In this document: positions 40,422-49,701 of the stretch, piece after piece
How positions within the stretch are numbered: position 1 is the first letter of the stretch
Layout of the letters: every line of letters begins with the position of its first letter
Assembly (NCBI GenBank): GCA_030430845.1
Contig: JAUIKE010000012.1
Coordinates: 1-64,000 of the forward strand
DNA: 64,000 nt
From: Bacteroidia bacterium
GTDB lineage: Bacteria; Bacteroidota; Bacteroidia; Chitinophagales; Saprospiraceae
Direction: 5' to 3'
Notes under the pieces: model-generated
What the model was told of the DNA's origin: nothing
Databases searched by the model: none
The model's input: only the letters and a program-made list of their open reading frames with translations
Made by a program: the position numbers and the translations under genes

Positions 40422-41342
40422 CTATAGTTGAGCATCAAAATTAACCAGCTGCACAAACTGCTTCACCCGCTCTTTGATCTCCTCTTTTTGCAAGCCCACC
40501 AAACGCTCGATGCTAAATTTTTCCACACAAAAAGAAGCCATGGCTGAGCCATAGATGATCGCTCTTTTCATATTTTCAAAAGAAGTATCATCTGTCTGCG
40601 CAATATAGCCCATAAATCCACCTGCAAAGGTATCTCCAGCTCCGGTAGGATCTGTAACCTCAGCCAGAGGAAGAGCCGGCGCAAAGAACAGTTCGTTGTC
40701 CTGGAAAAGTAAGGCCCCGTGTTCTCCTTTTTTGACTACCAAAGTTTTTGGCCCCATAGCTCTGATCACATCCGCTGCTTTTACCAGTGAGTACTCGCCT
40801 GACAATTGGCGGGCCTCTTCATCATTGATGATCAACACATCGATCATGGTCATTACTTCCTTAAGGCGTGACATGGTGTTATCCATCCAGAAATTCATCG
40901 TATCCAGCGCGATCAGCTTAGGACGTTTGACCAGTTGCTCGATCACACGGATTTGTACGTCAGGAGTCAGGTTGCCCAGCATCACATAGTCGGCTTCCGT
41001 ATAAGAAGGAGGCAAAACCGGGTCAAAATCCGCTAGCACATTTAACTGAGTATCCAGCGTATCTCTTGAGTTCATGTTGTTGTGGTAGCGACCGGCCCAG
41101 AAGAAAGATTTTTCGCCTTCTTTAATTTGTAAGCCGCCCAGATCAACGCCCTGCTTTTTCATATAGTTGAGCGTTTCTTCCGGGAAATCGTCACCGACTA
41201 CGGATACCAACATTACTCTATCTGTGAAGTGGGCCGCTGCCAAAGAAATATACGTAGCCGCCCCGCCAATGGCCATATCGGCTTTTCCAAGGGGCGTTTC
41301 AATGTCGTCAAAAGCTACCGTACCTACAGTCAAAAGGTTCAT
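40422..41342 (-). CDS. PfkB family carbohydrate kinase
   Basis: A 306-residue sugar/nucleoside kinase. I start at MNLLTVGTVAFDDIETP, since homologous kinases begin there; the ORF-track form adds 23 Lys/Gln-rich residues. The first signature is GGAATYISLAAAHFTDRVMLVSVVGDD and the second DPTGAGDTFAGGFMG with the catalytic Asp. GTVAFDDIETPFG-type openings are common in a Bacteroidota kinase subgroup. The sugar is unknown. Cytoplasmic. It is divergent from the tRNA-Asn gene. Confidence 0.9.
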   Translation of the reverse strand: MNLLTVGTVAFDDIETPLGKADMAIGGAATYISLAAAHFTDRVMLVSVVGDDFPEETLNYMKKQGVDLGGLQIKEGEKSFFWAGRYHNNMNSRDTLDTQLNVLADFDPVLPPSYTEADYVMLGNLTPDVQIRVIEQLVKRPKLIALDTMNFWMDNTMSRLKEVMTMIDVLIINDEEARQLSGEYSLVKAADVIRAMGPKTLVVKKGEHGALLFQDNELFFAPALPLAEVTDPTGAGDTFAGGFMGYIAQTDDTSFENMKRAIIYGSAMASFCVEKFSIERLVGLQKEEIKERVKQFVQLVNFDAQL

Positions 41343-41461
41343 TCGAAAATATTTTTGATTTTTTTTTTGCAAATATTGCATTTTATTTCTGGATATAATA
41401 ACTTTGCACACGCTAATGAAAGATTAGCATAGGGCTTAAAAGCCTAAACATATAAAACTAA

Positions 41462-41491
41462 CACAATCTCCTCCCACCAGGGGGAGATTGT
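41462..41491. other. short hairpin in the tRNA upstream region
   Basis: CAATCTCC / GGAGATTG stem with an 11-nt G/C-rich loop, about 50 nt before tRNA-Asn. No T tract. The kinase and tRNA genes diverge here; nothing else is seen. Confidence 0.4.
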
Positions 41492-41537
41492 ATTAGCAAA
41501 TTTTAATCTTCGAGCTTTTAAAGGTTCGAAGAATCAT

Positions 41538-41611
41538 GCCTCTTTAGCTCAGCTGGTTAGAGCGCCGGACTGTTAATCCGTAGGTCCTTGGTTCGAGTCC
41601 AAGAAGGGGCG
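41538..41611 (+). tRNA. tRNA-Asn (GTT anticodon)
   Basis: A 74-nt cloverleaf with acceptor stem GCCTCTT/AAGGGGC, D-arm AGCTCAGCTGGTTAGAGC, anticodon loop CTGTTAA with GTT at 41572-41574, and T-arm CCTTGGTTCGAGTCCAAG. CCA is not encoded. The closing pair of the anticodon stem is a C-T mismatch. Confidence 0.95.
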
Positions 41612-41624
41612 CATAATATTAAGT

Positions 41625-41661
41625 AAAAGGCTGCTGTCGTAATCGACAAGCAGCCTTTTTT
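41625..41661 (+). terminator. rho-independent terminator after tRNA-Asn
   Basis: Stem GGCTGCT...AGCAGCC with an inner GTCG/CGAC helix and a TTTTTT tract on the plus strand. The remaining 270 nt before the RidA gene show no gene or strong signal. Confidence 0.8.
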
Positions 41662-41931
41662 GTTTATGGCCCAATTTGATTAATCGGCTGTAAAAGATAT
41701 TTTATATTTTCAGCTGCGAAAGCCAATAGCAAGTCCTACCCGAGCAAACCTCTATCAAATACCCCTGGCTTTTTAGCCTAAGCTCAGCAGAGACCCGGAT
41801 TTTAAAAATTCGGGTTAATTTTCACATGGAATTTTTTTGATAAAAGGTAATTTAATAAAACCCTGCGATGCGGGGGTCTTCACTATGTCCTGACTAGACA
41901 CAGAATTTTTTTTAATCAAAACCTATCAATC

Positions 41932-42501
41932 ATGAAGAAGTCTTACACCTGGTTTTTCTGTCTCCTCTTATTTTCCGGAATGCTTACAACTTGCACTCAG
42001 CAGCAATCGCCGGAAGAAATCAACGAGAATTTAGAAAATTATGATCCGGAGTTAAAGCTACAGGAATTAAACATCACGCTTCCGGAACCTCCTCAACCAG
42101 TAGCCAATTACGTCAACGGCGTCCGGGCTGGTAACTTGATCTTCCTGGCCGGTAAAGGTCCCAAACGAGCAGACGGCAGTGAATTGAGAGGCAAGCTAGG
42201 TACAGATGTCACCATAGAAGAAGGCTACGAAGGAGCCAGGCTCACAGCCATCAACCAACTGGCCGTTTTAAAAGAAATGCTGGGTGATCTGAAAAAAGTA
42301 AAACGCATCGTCAAAGTGCTGGGGATGGTCAATTCAGATCCTTCTTTTGTTGAGCAACCAAAAGTAATCAATGGGTTTTCAGATCTTATGGTAGCTGTTT
42401 TTGGTGAGCGGGGGCGGCATGCCCGGGCAGCGGTTGGTATGGCATCTTTGCCCAGAGACCAGGCAGTGGAAATAGAGTTAGTGGTAGAAGTTTATGACTA
42501 A
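41932..42501 (+). CDS. RidA family protein with lipoprotein signal
   Basis: A 189-residue protein. Residues 1-21 are a lipoprotein signal ending in LTTC, which is unusual because RidA/YjgF enamine deaminases are normally cytosolic. Residues about 60-188 are the RidA fold: GNLIFLAGKGPKRADG, LAVLKEMLGDLKKVKRIVKVLG, and RHARAAVGMASLPRDQAVEIELV with the conserved Arg of the active site. It probably acts in the periplasm on an imine or enamine. The creatininase gene follows after 50 nt on the same strand and is also exported. Confidence 0.85.
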   Translation: MKKSYTWFFCLLLFSGMLTTCTQQQSPEEINENLENYDPELKLQELNITLPEPPQPVANYVNGVRAGNLIFLAGKGPKRADGSELRGKLGTDVTIEEGYEGARLTAINQLAVLKEMLGDLKKVKRIVKVLGMVNSDPSFVEQPKVINGFSDLMVAVFGERGRHARAAVGMASLPRDQAVEIELVVEVYD

Positions 42502-42551
42502 TAGACTGCCGCCGGTAGTTTTTTCTATACATACCTTAAAATAACTTCATT

Positions 42552-43484
42552 ATGAGCTATAAAAAATTTAAAGCCTGCTGTTCCTTATTGCTTATCAGCT
42601 TTTTGTGTACCAACCTGATCGCACAAACCAATCCGCTCTGGACCCAGGAAAAAGTAAAAAATTATCTGCCGCACATGACGGTGCCGGAAGTGGAAGCCTT
42701 TTTGACTAAATCCGACATGGTCATTATTCCAGTGGGCGCTTTGGAGCAGCACGGCCCGCATTTACCGATTGGTACGGATATTCTCAGCGGGATAGAAAGA
42801 TGTAAGTTGATCGCTCAGGAGCGGGATATTCTAGTCGCCCCGATACTATTCGCCGGACAATCGCCTTATCATATGGGCTTTTCAGGTAGCATTACCCTTA
42901 GTGCAGAAACCATTCTAAAGGTGCATCTGGAGGCCGTCGAAAGTTTAATCAGGCATGGCTTTAAGCGATTTATCATTATGAATGCCCATGGCGGCAACAG
43001 GGCCATCACGACCCTTTTGGCAGATCAGATCAACCAAACCACCGCGGGCGTAGCGGTCAATTTCAGCGAGGCCATTGCACCCTTTATGGAATCAGCCCCT
43101 ACTACCAAGGCGACGCTTCTCGACAGGCATGGCGGCACCGGCGAGACTTCGCGGGCGCTTTACCTGATGCCCAGCCTGGTACAGTTGGATAAGGCCTACG
43201 CAGCAGAATTGACCCTTCCCAAACATCTGGAAGACATGCTTCCCGATGTCATTGCTAATGAACCCACGGCAAAAATGCTTTTCCTGGCAGAAGGATTAAA
43301 AGCAGAAGAAACCGGCAAAAAAACTTCCTCTAAGGAGATGTCTACCACCGGGGTTTGGGGCGAACGAGACCCCAAAGAATCCACCGCCCAAAGAGGAAAC
43401 AACCTCATCTCTAAATGGACCAAGGCGGCTGTCCAATTCATTGATAAATGGAATGAATTAGTGCCATTTAAAGCAAAAAAGTGA
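42552..43484 (+). CDS. exported creatininase family amidohydrolase
   Basis: A 310-residue protein with a signal peptide (LLISFLCTNLIAQ). Creatininase-family metal and catalytic motifs: IIPVGALEQHGPHLPIGTD, FIIMNAHGGNRAIT and GGTGETSRAL. Family members open cyclic amides or act on related small substrates; the substrate here is unknown. The pairing with an exported RidA suggests a periplasmic pathway for a small nitrogen compound, which is inference from context. Confidence 0.87.
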   Translation: MSYKKFKACCSLLLISFLCTNLIAQTNPLWTQEKVKNYLPHMTVPEVEAFLTKSDMVIIPVGALEQHGPHLPIGTDILSGIERCKLIAQERDILVAPILFAGQSPYHMGFSGSITLSAETILKVHLEAVESLIRHGFKRFIIMNAHGGNRAITTLLADQINQTTAGVAVNFSEAIAPFMESAPTTKATLLDRHGGTGETSRALYLMPSLVQLDKAYAAELTLPKHLEDMLPDVIANEPTAKMLFLAEGLKAEETGKKTSSKEMSTTGVWGERDPKESTAQRGNNLISKWTKAAVQFIDKWNELVPFKAKK

Positions 43485-43488
43485 AAGT

Positions 43489-43520
43489 AGACTGTCGAAC
43501 CCTTTGGGGTTCGACAGTCT
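43489..43520. terminator. hairpin terminator between convergent genes
   Basis: Perfect 14-bp stem AGACTGTCGAACCC with a 4-nt loop, just after the creatininase stop and before the LytTR regulator stop. Confidence 0.75.
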
Positions 43521-43535
43521 TAACTTAATACTTCG

Positions 43536-44300
43536 CTACAACTCTAACCATTTCTTGAATGGGGTCACCTTCGTTTTACTCACCAAAACCTCCGAATCCG
43601 GAAAAGGGAATAATTCCAGAATTAGTTTACGATGGGTATGCTGTCGGGCGGCTCGTACCGCTTTTTTTGAAATAATAAATTGCCGGTTGGCTCTGAAGAA
43701 CATATCTGGATTCAATTGAAGCTCGATCTTATCCAGGCTTTGATCAATTGCGTAGGTTTCATTTTTATGGGTTCGGCAATAGACGGCTTCGTTCTCCAGG
43801 TAGAAATAGGCAATGTCCTCGACTTTTATAGGTAAGATTTTATCTTTAAAATAGACCAGCAGATTCTTTTTATATTTTTTTTGCCGGCTTGCCTGAAATT
43901 GCGCTACTAAGGCCAGTAAGTCCTGATTCAGTTGCTTGTCCTTTTGATAAATAGAACGATATTTTTGTACGGCGGCTTTTAAGTCTCCTTTGTTGATGGG
44001 TTTTAGTAGGTAATCAATGCTATTGACCTTAAAAGCCTTTAGGGCATATTCATCAAAAGCCGTCGTAAAAATGACCGGAAATCGAATGTCGACCTTTGAA
44101 AAGATCTCAAAAGAATCGCCGTCTGCAATCCGAATATCAAAGAATCCCAGGTCGGGGCTGTCATTTTGCTCCAACCATTCAACTGCCTCTTTAACTGTCT
44201 CGATGACGGCCAAAACCTCCATATCCGCATCTATCTCCTGCAATAAGCTACAAAGATTTTGAGCTACGCCCGGTTCATCTTCTATCAATAAGACTTTCAT
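43536..44300 (-). CDS. LytTR family response regulator
   Basis: A 254-residue two-component regulator. Residues 1-120 are a receiver: LLIEDEP acidic pair, phospho-acceptor Asp in LGFFDIRI (about residue 55), TTAFDEYALKAFKVNSIDYLLKP with Thr and Lys. Residues about 145-254 are a LytTR DNA-binding domain (KDKILPIKVEDIAYFYLENEAVY, MFFRANRQFIISKKAV). LytTR proteins bind direct repeats spaced by about two helical turns. It overlaps its kinase by 4 nt and ends the GLPGLI operon; it may act on the GCGGACA boxes at that operon's promoter. Confidence 0.92.
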   Translation of the reverse strand: MKVLLIEDEPGVAQNLCSLLQEIDADMEVLAVIETVKEAVEWLEQNDSPDLGFFDIRIADGDSFEIFSKVDIRFPVIFTTAFDEYALKAFKVNSIDYLLKPINKGDLKAAVQKYRSIYQKDKQLNQDLLALVAQFQASRQKKYKKNLLVYFKDKILPIKVEDIAYFYLENEAVYCRTHKNETYAIDQSLDKIELQLNPDMFFRANRQFIISKKAVRAARQHTHRKLILELFPFPDSEVLVSKTKVTPFKKWLEL

Positions 44301-45346
44301 AATAAGGGCAACTTAACACTAAAAAAATCATTCGTTTTTTCAATCACAATCTCTTTTTGTGCCAGTAACCGATATCGGTTAGACAGATTCTCAAGCCCCA
44401 AGCCTAATCCGTGAGATTGTAATTTCTCCTGCAAATTATTCTCCACAACGACCTTATCTTCTTCCATAAAAAACCGGATTTTAAGGGGATTATTCCGAGT
44501 CATCACATTGTGTTGAACGGCATTTTCCACTAATATTTGCAATGACATGGGAGGGAGCTGTCTTTGAGGGACCTCTTCAGGTATCTCCATCTCGAACGTA
44601 AGCTTAGCACCGAATCGCTTTTTCAGTAAAAATAAATACGACCTCACAAAGTCAAGTTCTGCTTGCAGCTTGACCAGATCCTGCTGCTTGCTCGCCAATG
44701 TATAGCGATAAGTGTTCGACATTTCCTGGATAAATTCAAGCGCTACTTCTTTCTCTTCTTCCCGGACTACTGTGCTTAGCGAACTAAGCGTGTTGAAAAA
44801 AAAATGTGGGCTAATCTGATCTTTCAAGGCGGCTAACTCTGCATTGGTCTTTTCTTCTCTGAGCTCCGCTTTTTCCAATTCCGCGGTTTTTACTCTTCTT
44901 AAGAGCAACAGAATATAGGCTTCAGCTATGCCTAATATACCAACGGGGAAATTGGAGGTTAGAAAATAGGAAAGAGCGATTTTTTTAGGTCCATAGTCAA
45001 AATTAACCTGAAACAAAAAATATTCGAGATAACTGATCACCAGGAAAGCCGCTACATTCCCACCAATGACAAATAATACCTTTCTAATCCGGGCCTGCCA
45101 GGTTTCATCGACTTTTATCTTCCAGAAATAGTTACCAAACGCTAAACCAAAAAATAAAAGGAAATGAAAAGCTGACATAAAAAGACCAAAATCGATCCGC
45201 TTGATATTGCCTTCCCAGAGCTCTTTTAAATTCCCTGACTCCACTAAATTTAAAATATACCGATACAATCCAAGGTTGAACAATATCATGATCAATATTG
45301 CCGACAATAAAAAAATCCATATAGCCGGATCGTTCTTCTTTTTCAC
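44297..45346 (-). CDS. LytS-type sensor histidine kinase
   Basis: A 349-residue membrane kinase with four helices (about 10-30, 48-66, 80-100, 118-140), no separate sensor domain, a coiled coil, and the His_kinase family H-box LKDQISPHFFFNTLSSL with the phosphorylated His, then an HATPase domain (LQILVENAVQHNV N-box, HGLGLGLENLSNRY G-box). The signal is probably sensed in or at the membrane. It overlaps the response regulator by 4 nt and follows the OM-barrel gene by 30 nt. Confidence 0.92.
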   Translation of the reverse strand: MKKKNDPAIWIFLLSAILIMILFNLGLYRYILNLVESGNLKELWEGNIKRIDFGLFMSAFHFLLFFGLAFGNYFWKIKVDETWQARIRKVLFVIGGNVAAFLVISYLEYFLFQVNFDYGPKKIALSYFLTSNFPVGILGIAEAYILLLLRRVKTAELEKAELREEKTNAELAALKDQISPHFFFNTLSSLSTVVREEEKEVALEFIQEMSNTYRYTLASKQQDLVKLQAELDFVRSYLFLLKKRFGAKLTFEMEIPEEVPQRQLPPMSLQILVENAVQHNVMTRNNPLKIRFFMEEDKVVVENNLQEKLQSHGLGLGLENLSNRYRLLAQKEIVIEKTNDFFSVKLPLL

Positions 45347-45376
45347 ACTTAAATGTATTAAAAGTATTGATTTCTC

Positions 45377-48001
45377 CTACCTCATGCTCATCCTGAAACT
45401 CAGCATCACATACTGTCCAACCGTATTCCATTCGCGCTGCATCAGGAAGTTGCTGTCGCTGATCCGCTGGATCCCAATGTATTTATTGAGAAGGTCGAAG
45501 GCACTTAAGGTAAGGGAAGCCTTCTCAGCTTGCAGGAAAAAATAACTGGCACTCGCTGTCACCAGAGGAACGCTAACGGACTCGTCAAAACTTCTTGCAT
45601 TGTAATTCAAAACGTTCACCTTAGTCTGAAAATTCCACTTTCTATTTGGAGTGTACCGGAGGTTTCCCGTAAAACTGGTATTAAAGAACACATTGTTTTG
45701 GTCTTCTGCAATGGAAAACCTCGAATCCGTCAGGTTAATGGACGCAGATACATTGAGTGATATTTGTTCACTGTTGCGATTTTCCAGGCTCAAACTTAAA
45801 ATATGAGTCAGATTCGTATTGATGTTTTCTTCTCCATTGATAAAAACAAGGCCTCTGCTCCAGATTTCTCTCGAGCTCATGTTGAAGTTGAGTTCAAGCG
45901 CCCGAATAGGCGTTGCAAAATAAACATAGGACATAAACAAGGTATTGCTTTCTACATTTATCGGCGTATTCACTTGAATTAGATCTTCCCCTATTTCCTG
46001 CGACCACCTGATTTTATTAGTGGTATAATTACCATACAGGCGAGCAGTGAGCGAGGTAAATGAGAATTGATCAAACAAGGACCAGGTAGCCGCTAAATGA
46101 TGGTTGTACGCTGGTTTTAAATTAATATTCCCCCGAAAAATGCTCAGCTGATTGATAGAGTCTACCACGGGGTTCAGCTGTATCAGGGACGGCATATTCA
46201 CATCCGTGTAGTAGCGAACATTCACCTTTCTTCCCGTACGATATTCATTTCGATAACTAACTTCCGGGAGAAAATAGAAATACGAGCTCTTATCCACGCT
46301 TTGGCTGTTTATCACTTTTTCAAATTGGTTGGTAAATGCGTCGAGCTTTAGATTAAGCTGTGATTTAAGCCCCGTTCTGTTGAAGTCTACACTTGGTTGA
46401 ACGAAGGTTTGCCGGGCCTGAAAATCCGGAATAGGGATCTCAGCAAATTCATCGAATACGTCCAGATAGCCTTCGGTCCTTCTAAGCTGGTCCTCATTTA
46501 TCCCGAAAGTAGCCCCAATGGTCAGAGCCCAGGATTTGCTTAGTTTTTGCACCAGAGAAGGAGCGGCCGTTATTCTTAAGTGCTCCGTCTCATTATGCCT
46601 AAACTGCTCAGCACTTGCCAGAACGGGTGGGTCATATAGCCTGGTTTCATTGGTCCAGTCCAGTTGGTTTGTGTTTTTGTTAAAAATAGTAAGGGTGTTG
46701 AGCTTTAGTTGGGTTTTTTCCCCATCAAGTTTTGAAACATAAGTGGCACGGGTATGCAGGCCAAACTCTTCAGAAGCGTTGTCGGTAGTATTTTGAAGAT
46801 CATTCATCAATTGTTGTTCCAACTGAGTATTGGTCAGGCTTTGGCTAAACAGCTGATTGGTACCCACGTTGAGATCCCCGTCTACGATCAATCGGTTGTT
46901 GTTATTGAAGTTATGTCTGACCCCAAAGTTGATTTTGTGAGGTCGATCCGTTTCAGTTTCCCTTAAGTCCTGGAACTGTTCGTATCTACCCGCTTCAAAG
47001 AAATTTTCGGTGCTGACCAACTCGTCCAATCCCTTCTTTATCCGGCTCCCCAGGTAATTGATGAAATACCGGTTGAGGTTAGCCGGATTGTAAGAAAGAT
47101 TGATGCCGCCGCCTAGGGTGGTGCTAACGCCCTTGTTGTGCTGGCCAAACTGATTATTGCCTTTATGCGTAAAGCCAAATTCGTTAATGTTATTGGCCAT
47201 CCCCAAAAAAGCCGTTTGGGTCTTTTGGCTAAATCGGTATGCCCTGCCTTCCGCCTTATAATAATCTTCCGTACCCAGGCCGGCGGATAGCTCTCCGAAA
47301 TAGCCCTTTTTGTGATCTTCTTTAAGCTCCAGATTGATGGTCTTTTCCCGGGCACCATCATCGATGCCTGTAAACAAAGCTTCCTCAGATTTCCGGTCTA
47401 TGACCTGTACTTTTTTAAGTGCCTTGGCCGGCAAATTTTTGGTCGCCACTTTAGGGTCATTATCAAAAAACTCCTTGCCATCTACCAACACCCTGGTCAC
47501 ATCCTCTCCTTCTGCCTTGATATTTCCGGTTTCATCCACCTCAATGCCGGGAAGTTTTTGCAAGAGTTCTTCCACGGCAGCCCCCGGCCTGGTCTTAAAT
47601 GCCCGAACATCAAACTCCAAGGTGTCCCTTTTGAATCGGACGGGAATTAACTCCGCTTCGACGATTACTTCGTCCATCATGCTCGGCTTGAGCACTTGGT
47701 CGCCAAAGTTCTCCCCTGAGGCAGCCGGGATATCTACCCGTTCATATTCCGTTTGCATTCCTACATAAGAATATTGCATCAGGTACTGTCCTGCTTTAAC
47801 ATTTCTGACATGGTAGGCTCCTTCATCATTGGTAACACCGAAAAACCGGAGCGTAGAATCCGCCGGATGAAGAAGGGCTACGGTAGCATGGCTCAGCGGG
47901 CCGGCCTGCTCGTCCAGTAATCGGCCTTTAATGGAATGCTGAGCCAGGCCGGAAGCGTAGAAACTCAGGCAGAGTATCAAACAAAATATGGATCTAGCCA
48001 T
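45377..48001 (-). CDS. TonB-receptor-like outer-membrane barrel protein with carboxypeptidase-regulatory domain
   Basis: An 874-residue protein; I start at MARSIFCLILCLSFYASGLAQ because it gives a proper signal peptide, unlike the ORF-track start 20 codons earlier. Residues about 22-105 are a carboxypeptidase-D-like beta sandwich (IKGRLLDEQAGPLSHATVAL), about 110-230 a plug-like domain (AAVEELLQKLPGIEVDETG, VLVDGKEFFDNDP) and the rest a large barrel ending in an aromatic-hydrophobic strand (GQYVMLSFRMSMR). Such OMP_b-brl_3 proteins commonly sit beside GLPGLI genes, as here. Substrate unknown. Confidence 0.88.
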   Translation of the reverse strand: MARSIFCLILCLSFYASGLAQHSIKGRLLDEQAGPLSHATVALLHPADSTLRFFGVTNDEGAYHVRNVKAGQYLMQYSYVGMQTEYERVDIPAASGENFGDQVLKPSMMDEVIVEAELIPVRFKRDTLEFDVRAFKTRPGAAVEELLQKLPGIEVDETGNIKAEGEDVTRVLVDGKEFFDNDPKVATKNLPAKALKKVQVIDRKSEEALFTGIDDGAREKTINLELKEDHKKGYFGELSAGLGTEDYYKAEGRAYRFSQKTQTAFLGMANNINEFGFTHKGNNQFGQHNKGVSTTLGGGINLSYNPANLNRYFINYLGSRIKKGLDELVSTENFFEAGRYEQFQDLRETETDRPHKINFGVRHNFNNNNRLIVDGDLNVGTNQLFSQSLTNTQLEQQLMNDLQNTTDNASEEFGLHTRATYVSKLDGEKTQLKLNTLTIFNKNTNQLDWTNETRLYDPPVLASAEQFRHNETEHLRITAAPSLVQKLSKSWALTIGATFGINEDQLRRTEGYLDVFDEFAEIPIPDFQARQTFVQPSVDFNRTGLKSQLNLKLDAFTNQFEKVINSQSVDKSSYFYFLPEVSYRNEYRTGRKVNVRYYTDVNMPSLIQLNPVVDSINQLSIFRGNINLKPAYNHHLAATWSLFDQFSFTSLTARLYGNYTTNKIRWSQEIGEDLIQVNTPINVESNTLFMSYVYFATPIRALELNFNMSSREIWSRGLVFINGEENINTNLTHILSLSLENRNSEQISLNVSASINLTDSRFSIAEDQNNVFFNTSFTGNLRYTPNRKWNFQTKVNVLNYNARSFDESVSVPLVTASASYFFLQAEKASLTLSAFDLLNKYIGIQRISDSNFLMQREWNTVGQYVMLSFRMSMR

Positions 48002-48070
48002 CTTATTAACTTTTAAGATAGAAAAATGAGGCGTTGAGGTATTGGACAAAAAGGAGGACAAGGGCCGGAT

Positions 48071-48844
48071 TTAGCCCTTGGTTTTGTTTTTTCGTTTGGC
48101 TTCCATCGTTTTTTGATACTCCTCCGTTTTCTGTTCTACGATCTTGTCAAACTTTTCAGGAGAGACCTTCTGAGCTTTTTCCAATGAATTAAGCATATTT
48201 TTTTCCAGCGGACTAAAATCGACTGAAGTCGCTAGTATAAAGACTTCCTCATTTTTCTCTACCCCAAGGATCAGGCCGGGCAGTCCATAATAGTGTTCCG
48301 GGCCTGCAGAGACGGGTATTTCAGAAGTAAACCAGGCCGTAATAGTTTCATCACCGACTTGCAATTCAGCCCCCAGGCAAACGTAGTCTAGTACTTTTTT
48401 CTTTCGATTAGTAATTTTCCAGGCTTTCTGCTCAAGGGGTGTTTCAACCAGGAAGAAGCGAGTCATAAACTCTGTTTGTTCAATGCGTTCTTTTTTTCCA
48501 AAATCGTAGAAAATTTTTGCCACCTCAGGTTTGGGGTCCTTTGAATAATTCGCCTTCATAAGGGCGCCCCGCAATTGGGGAGAAAGCGCCGGTTCTTGAC
48601 TGAGATCTACTTCGTACAGGGCCTGATCCATGGTAAAAGAGAGAATATGAAAAGATTTGCCGGTTTTGGGCAGTTCGGCGATGTAGGCATCCCAGCGAGG
48701 ATCGTCGAAAGCACCTTCCAATTGATAATTAGTGATTTGCTCGTAAGTGACCTTGCCTTCTTTAATATCTTGGGCTGCTAAATAATTCAGGCTTCCGAGC
48801 ATCAGGAAAAGCATGGCTGAGAGGATAACATTTGTCTTTTTCAT
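48071..48844 (-). CDS. GLPGLI family protein
   Basis: A 257-residue exported protein; I start at MKKTNVILSAML, 16 codons inside the ORF-track frame, because it makes a clean signal peptide ending LNYLAAQ. The name-giving motif is seen in HYYGLPGLILGVEKN, and the N-terminal GKVTYEQITNYQ fits the family. The C-terminus is a charged helix rich in Lys. Function unknown; it is always near OM-barrel genes of the type next to it. It is first in the operon GLPGLI, barrel, LytS, LytTR. Confidence 0.9.
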   Translation of the reverse strand: MKKTNVILSAMLFLMLGSLNYLAAQDIKEGKVTYEQITNYQLEGAFDDPRWDAYIAELPKTGKSFHILSFTMDQALYEVDLSQEPALSPQLRGALMKANYSKDPKPEVAKIFYDFGKKERIEQTEFMTRFFLVETPLEQKAWKITNRKKKVLDYVCLGAELQVGDETITAWFTSEIPVSAGPEHYYGLPGLILGVEKNEEVFILATSVDFSPLEKNMLNSLEKAQKVSPEKFDKIVEQKTEEYQKTMEAKRKNKTKG

Positions 48845-48873
48845 AGTGGTTACTGGTTTTAATACTTTTGATA

Positions 48874-48950
48874 CAAAGTAACAGCAAACCACTCGTGCGG
48901 GGAGCCCCCATAAAAGCCATGATGTCCGCTATAGCTCGGGTATTGTCCGC
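48874..48950 (-). promoter_or_regulatory. GCGGACA direct repeat and -7 element upstream of the GLPGLI operon
   Basis: On the minus strand two identical GCGGACA boxes (complements 48944-48950 and 48923-48929) are 21 nt apart, two helical turns, followed 41 nt later by TTACTTTG (complement 48874-48881), 30 nt before the GLPGLI start. LytTR-family sites are typically paired repeats with this spacing. The same box occurs at 10-nt spacing in the three composite repeats. Assignment to the encoded LytTR protein is inference. Confidence 0.6.
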
Positions 48951-49095
48951 TTCCCCTTTTTTAGACTCATTTTGCCTGAATAATTCCTTCTTTTTTAAAG
49001 TACCAGAAGTGATAATTTTGTCAAAAGTCGAACATGTCTCAAAAAAAACAGGTTCAAAAAAAGAACAATCATATAACTCATTAAAAAACCAAACC

Positions 49096-49686
49096 ATGAA
49101 ACGTATTATTGTAAGTTGCTTATTAATCATGTCGGCTATGAGTTTTGCATACAGCCAGGCTCAGTTTAACTTAAAAGGCGGTCTAAACTTTACCCAGGTC
49201 AGTGAAGATTATCAGGATGGAGAAATAGATGGAAAGGCCGGCTTTCAAATAGGTTTTGAAACACGGCTGGGCGACCAGGTCTATATTTCACCCGGTATTT
49301 ATTATTTCCAGCATCAATCTCGTATAAATTTTGTGGATGACGGAGATGTGAACATTGTTGATCTTCCGGATTATGATGTTGACTTCAAGGGAATTCGAAT
49401 TCCGGTACACATCGGGGTAGATGTCATTAAGGGAGAAAACTGGGGCTTGCGCGCCTTTACAGGCCCGAATGCTTCTTTTATCCTAAGCACGAATGACGGA
49501 TTGCCAGGCTATGAAGATGATGCCTTCCGCGATATTTTATGGGGATATAATGCCGGTGTAGGAGTGGACCTTGGCATCATTACGCTTGATGTATCAAGAG
49601 AATGGCGTTTGAATAATGTATTTGAAGGGAATACGCCCGAATTTAAAAACAACATCACTTATCTGTCCGTTGGGTTTCTGTTCTAA
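49096..49686 (+). CDS. PorT-like outer-membrane beta-barrel protein
   Basis: A 196-residue barrel; the ORF track begins 76 codons too early, and MKRIIVSCLLIMSAMSFAYS gives a normal signal peptide. It opens with the typical FNLKGGLNFTQVSED and has strands such as GKAGFQIGFETRLGDQVYISPGIYYF and IRIPVHIGVDVI, ending with LSVGFLF. Role unknown. It is divergent from the GLPGLI operon. Confidence 0.85.
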   Translation: MKRIIVSCLLIMSAMSFAYSQAQFNLKGGLNFTQVSEDYQDGEIDGKAGFQIGFETRLGDQVYISPGIYYFQHQSRINFVDDGDVNIVDLPDYDVDFKGIRIPVHIGVDVIKGENWGLRAFTGPNASFILSTNDGLPGYEDDAFRDILWGYNAGVGVDLGIITLDVSREWRLNNVFEGNTPEFKNNITYLSVGFLF

Positions 49687-49701
49687 CATTATATCAGTTA
49701 T

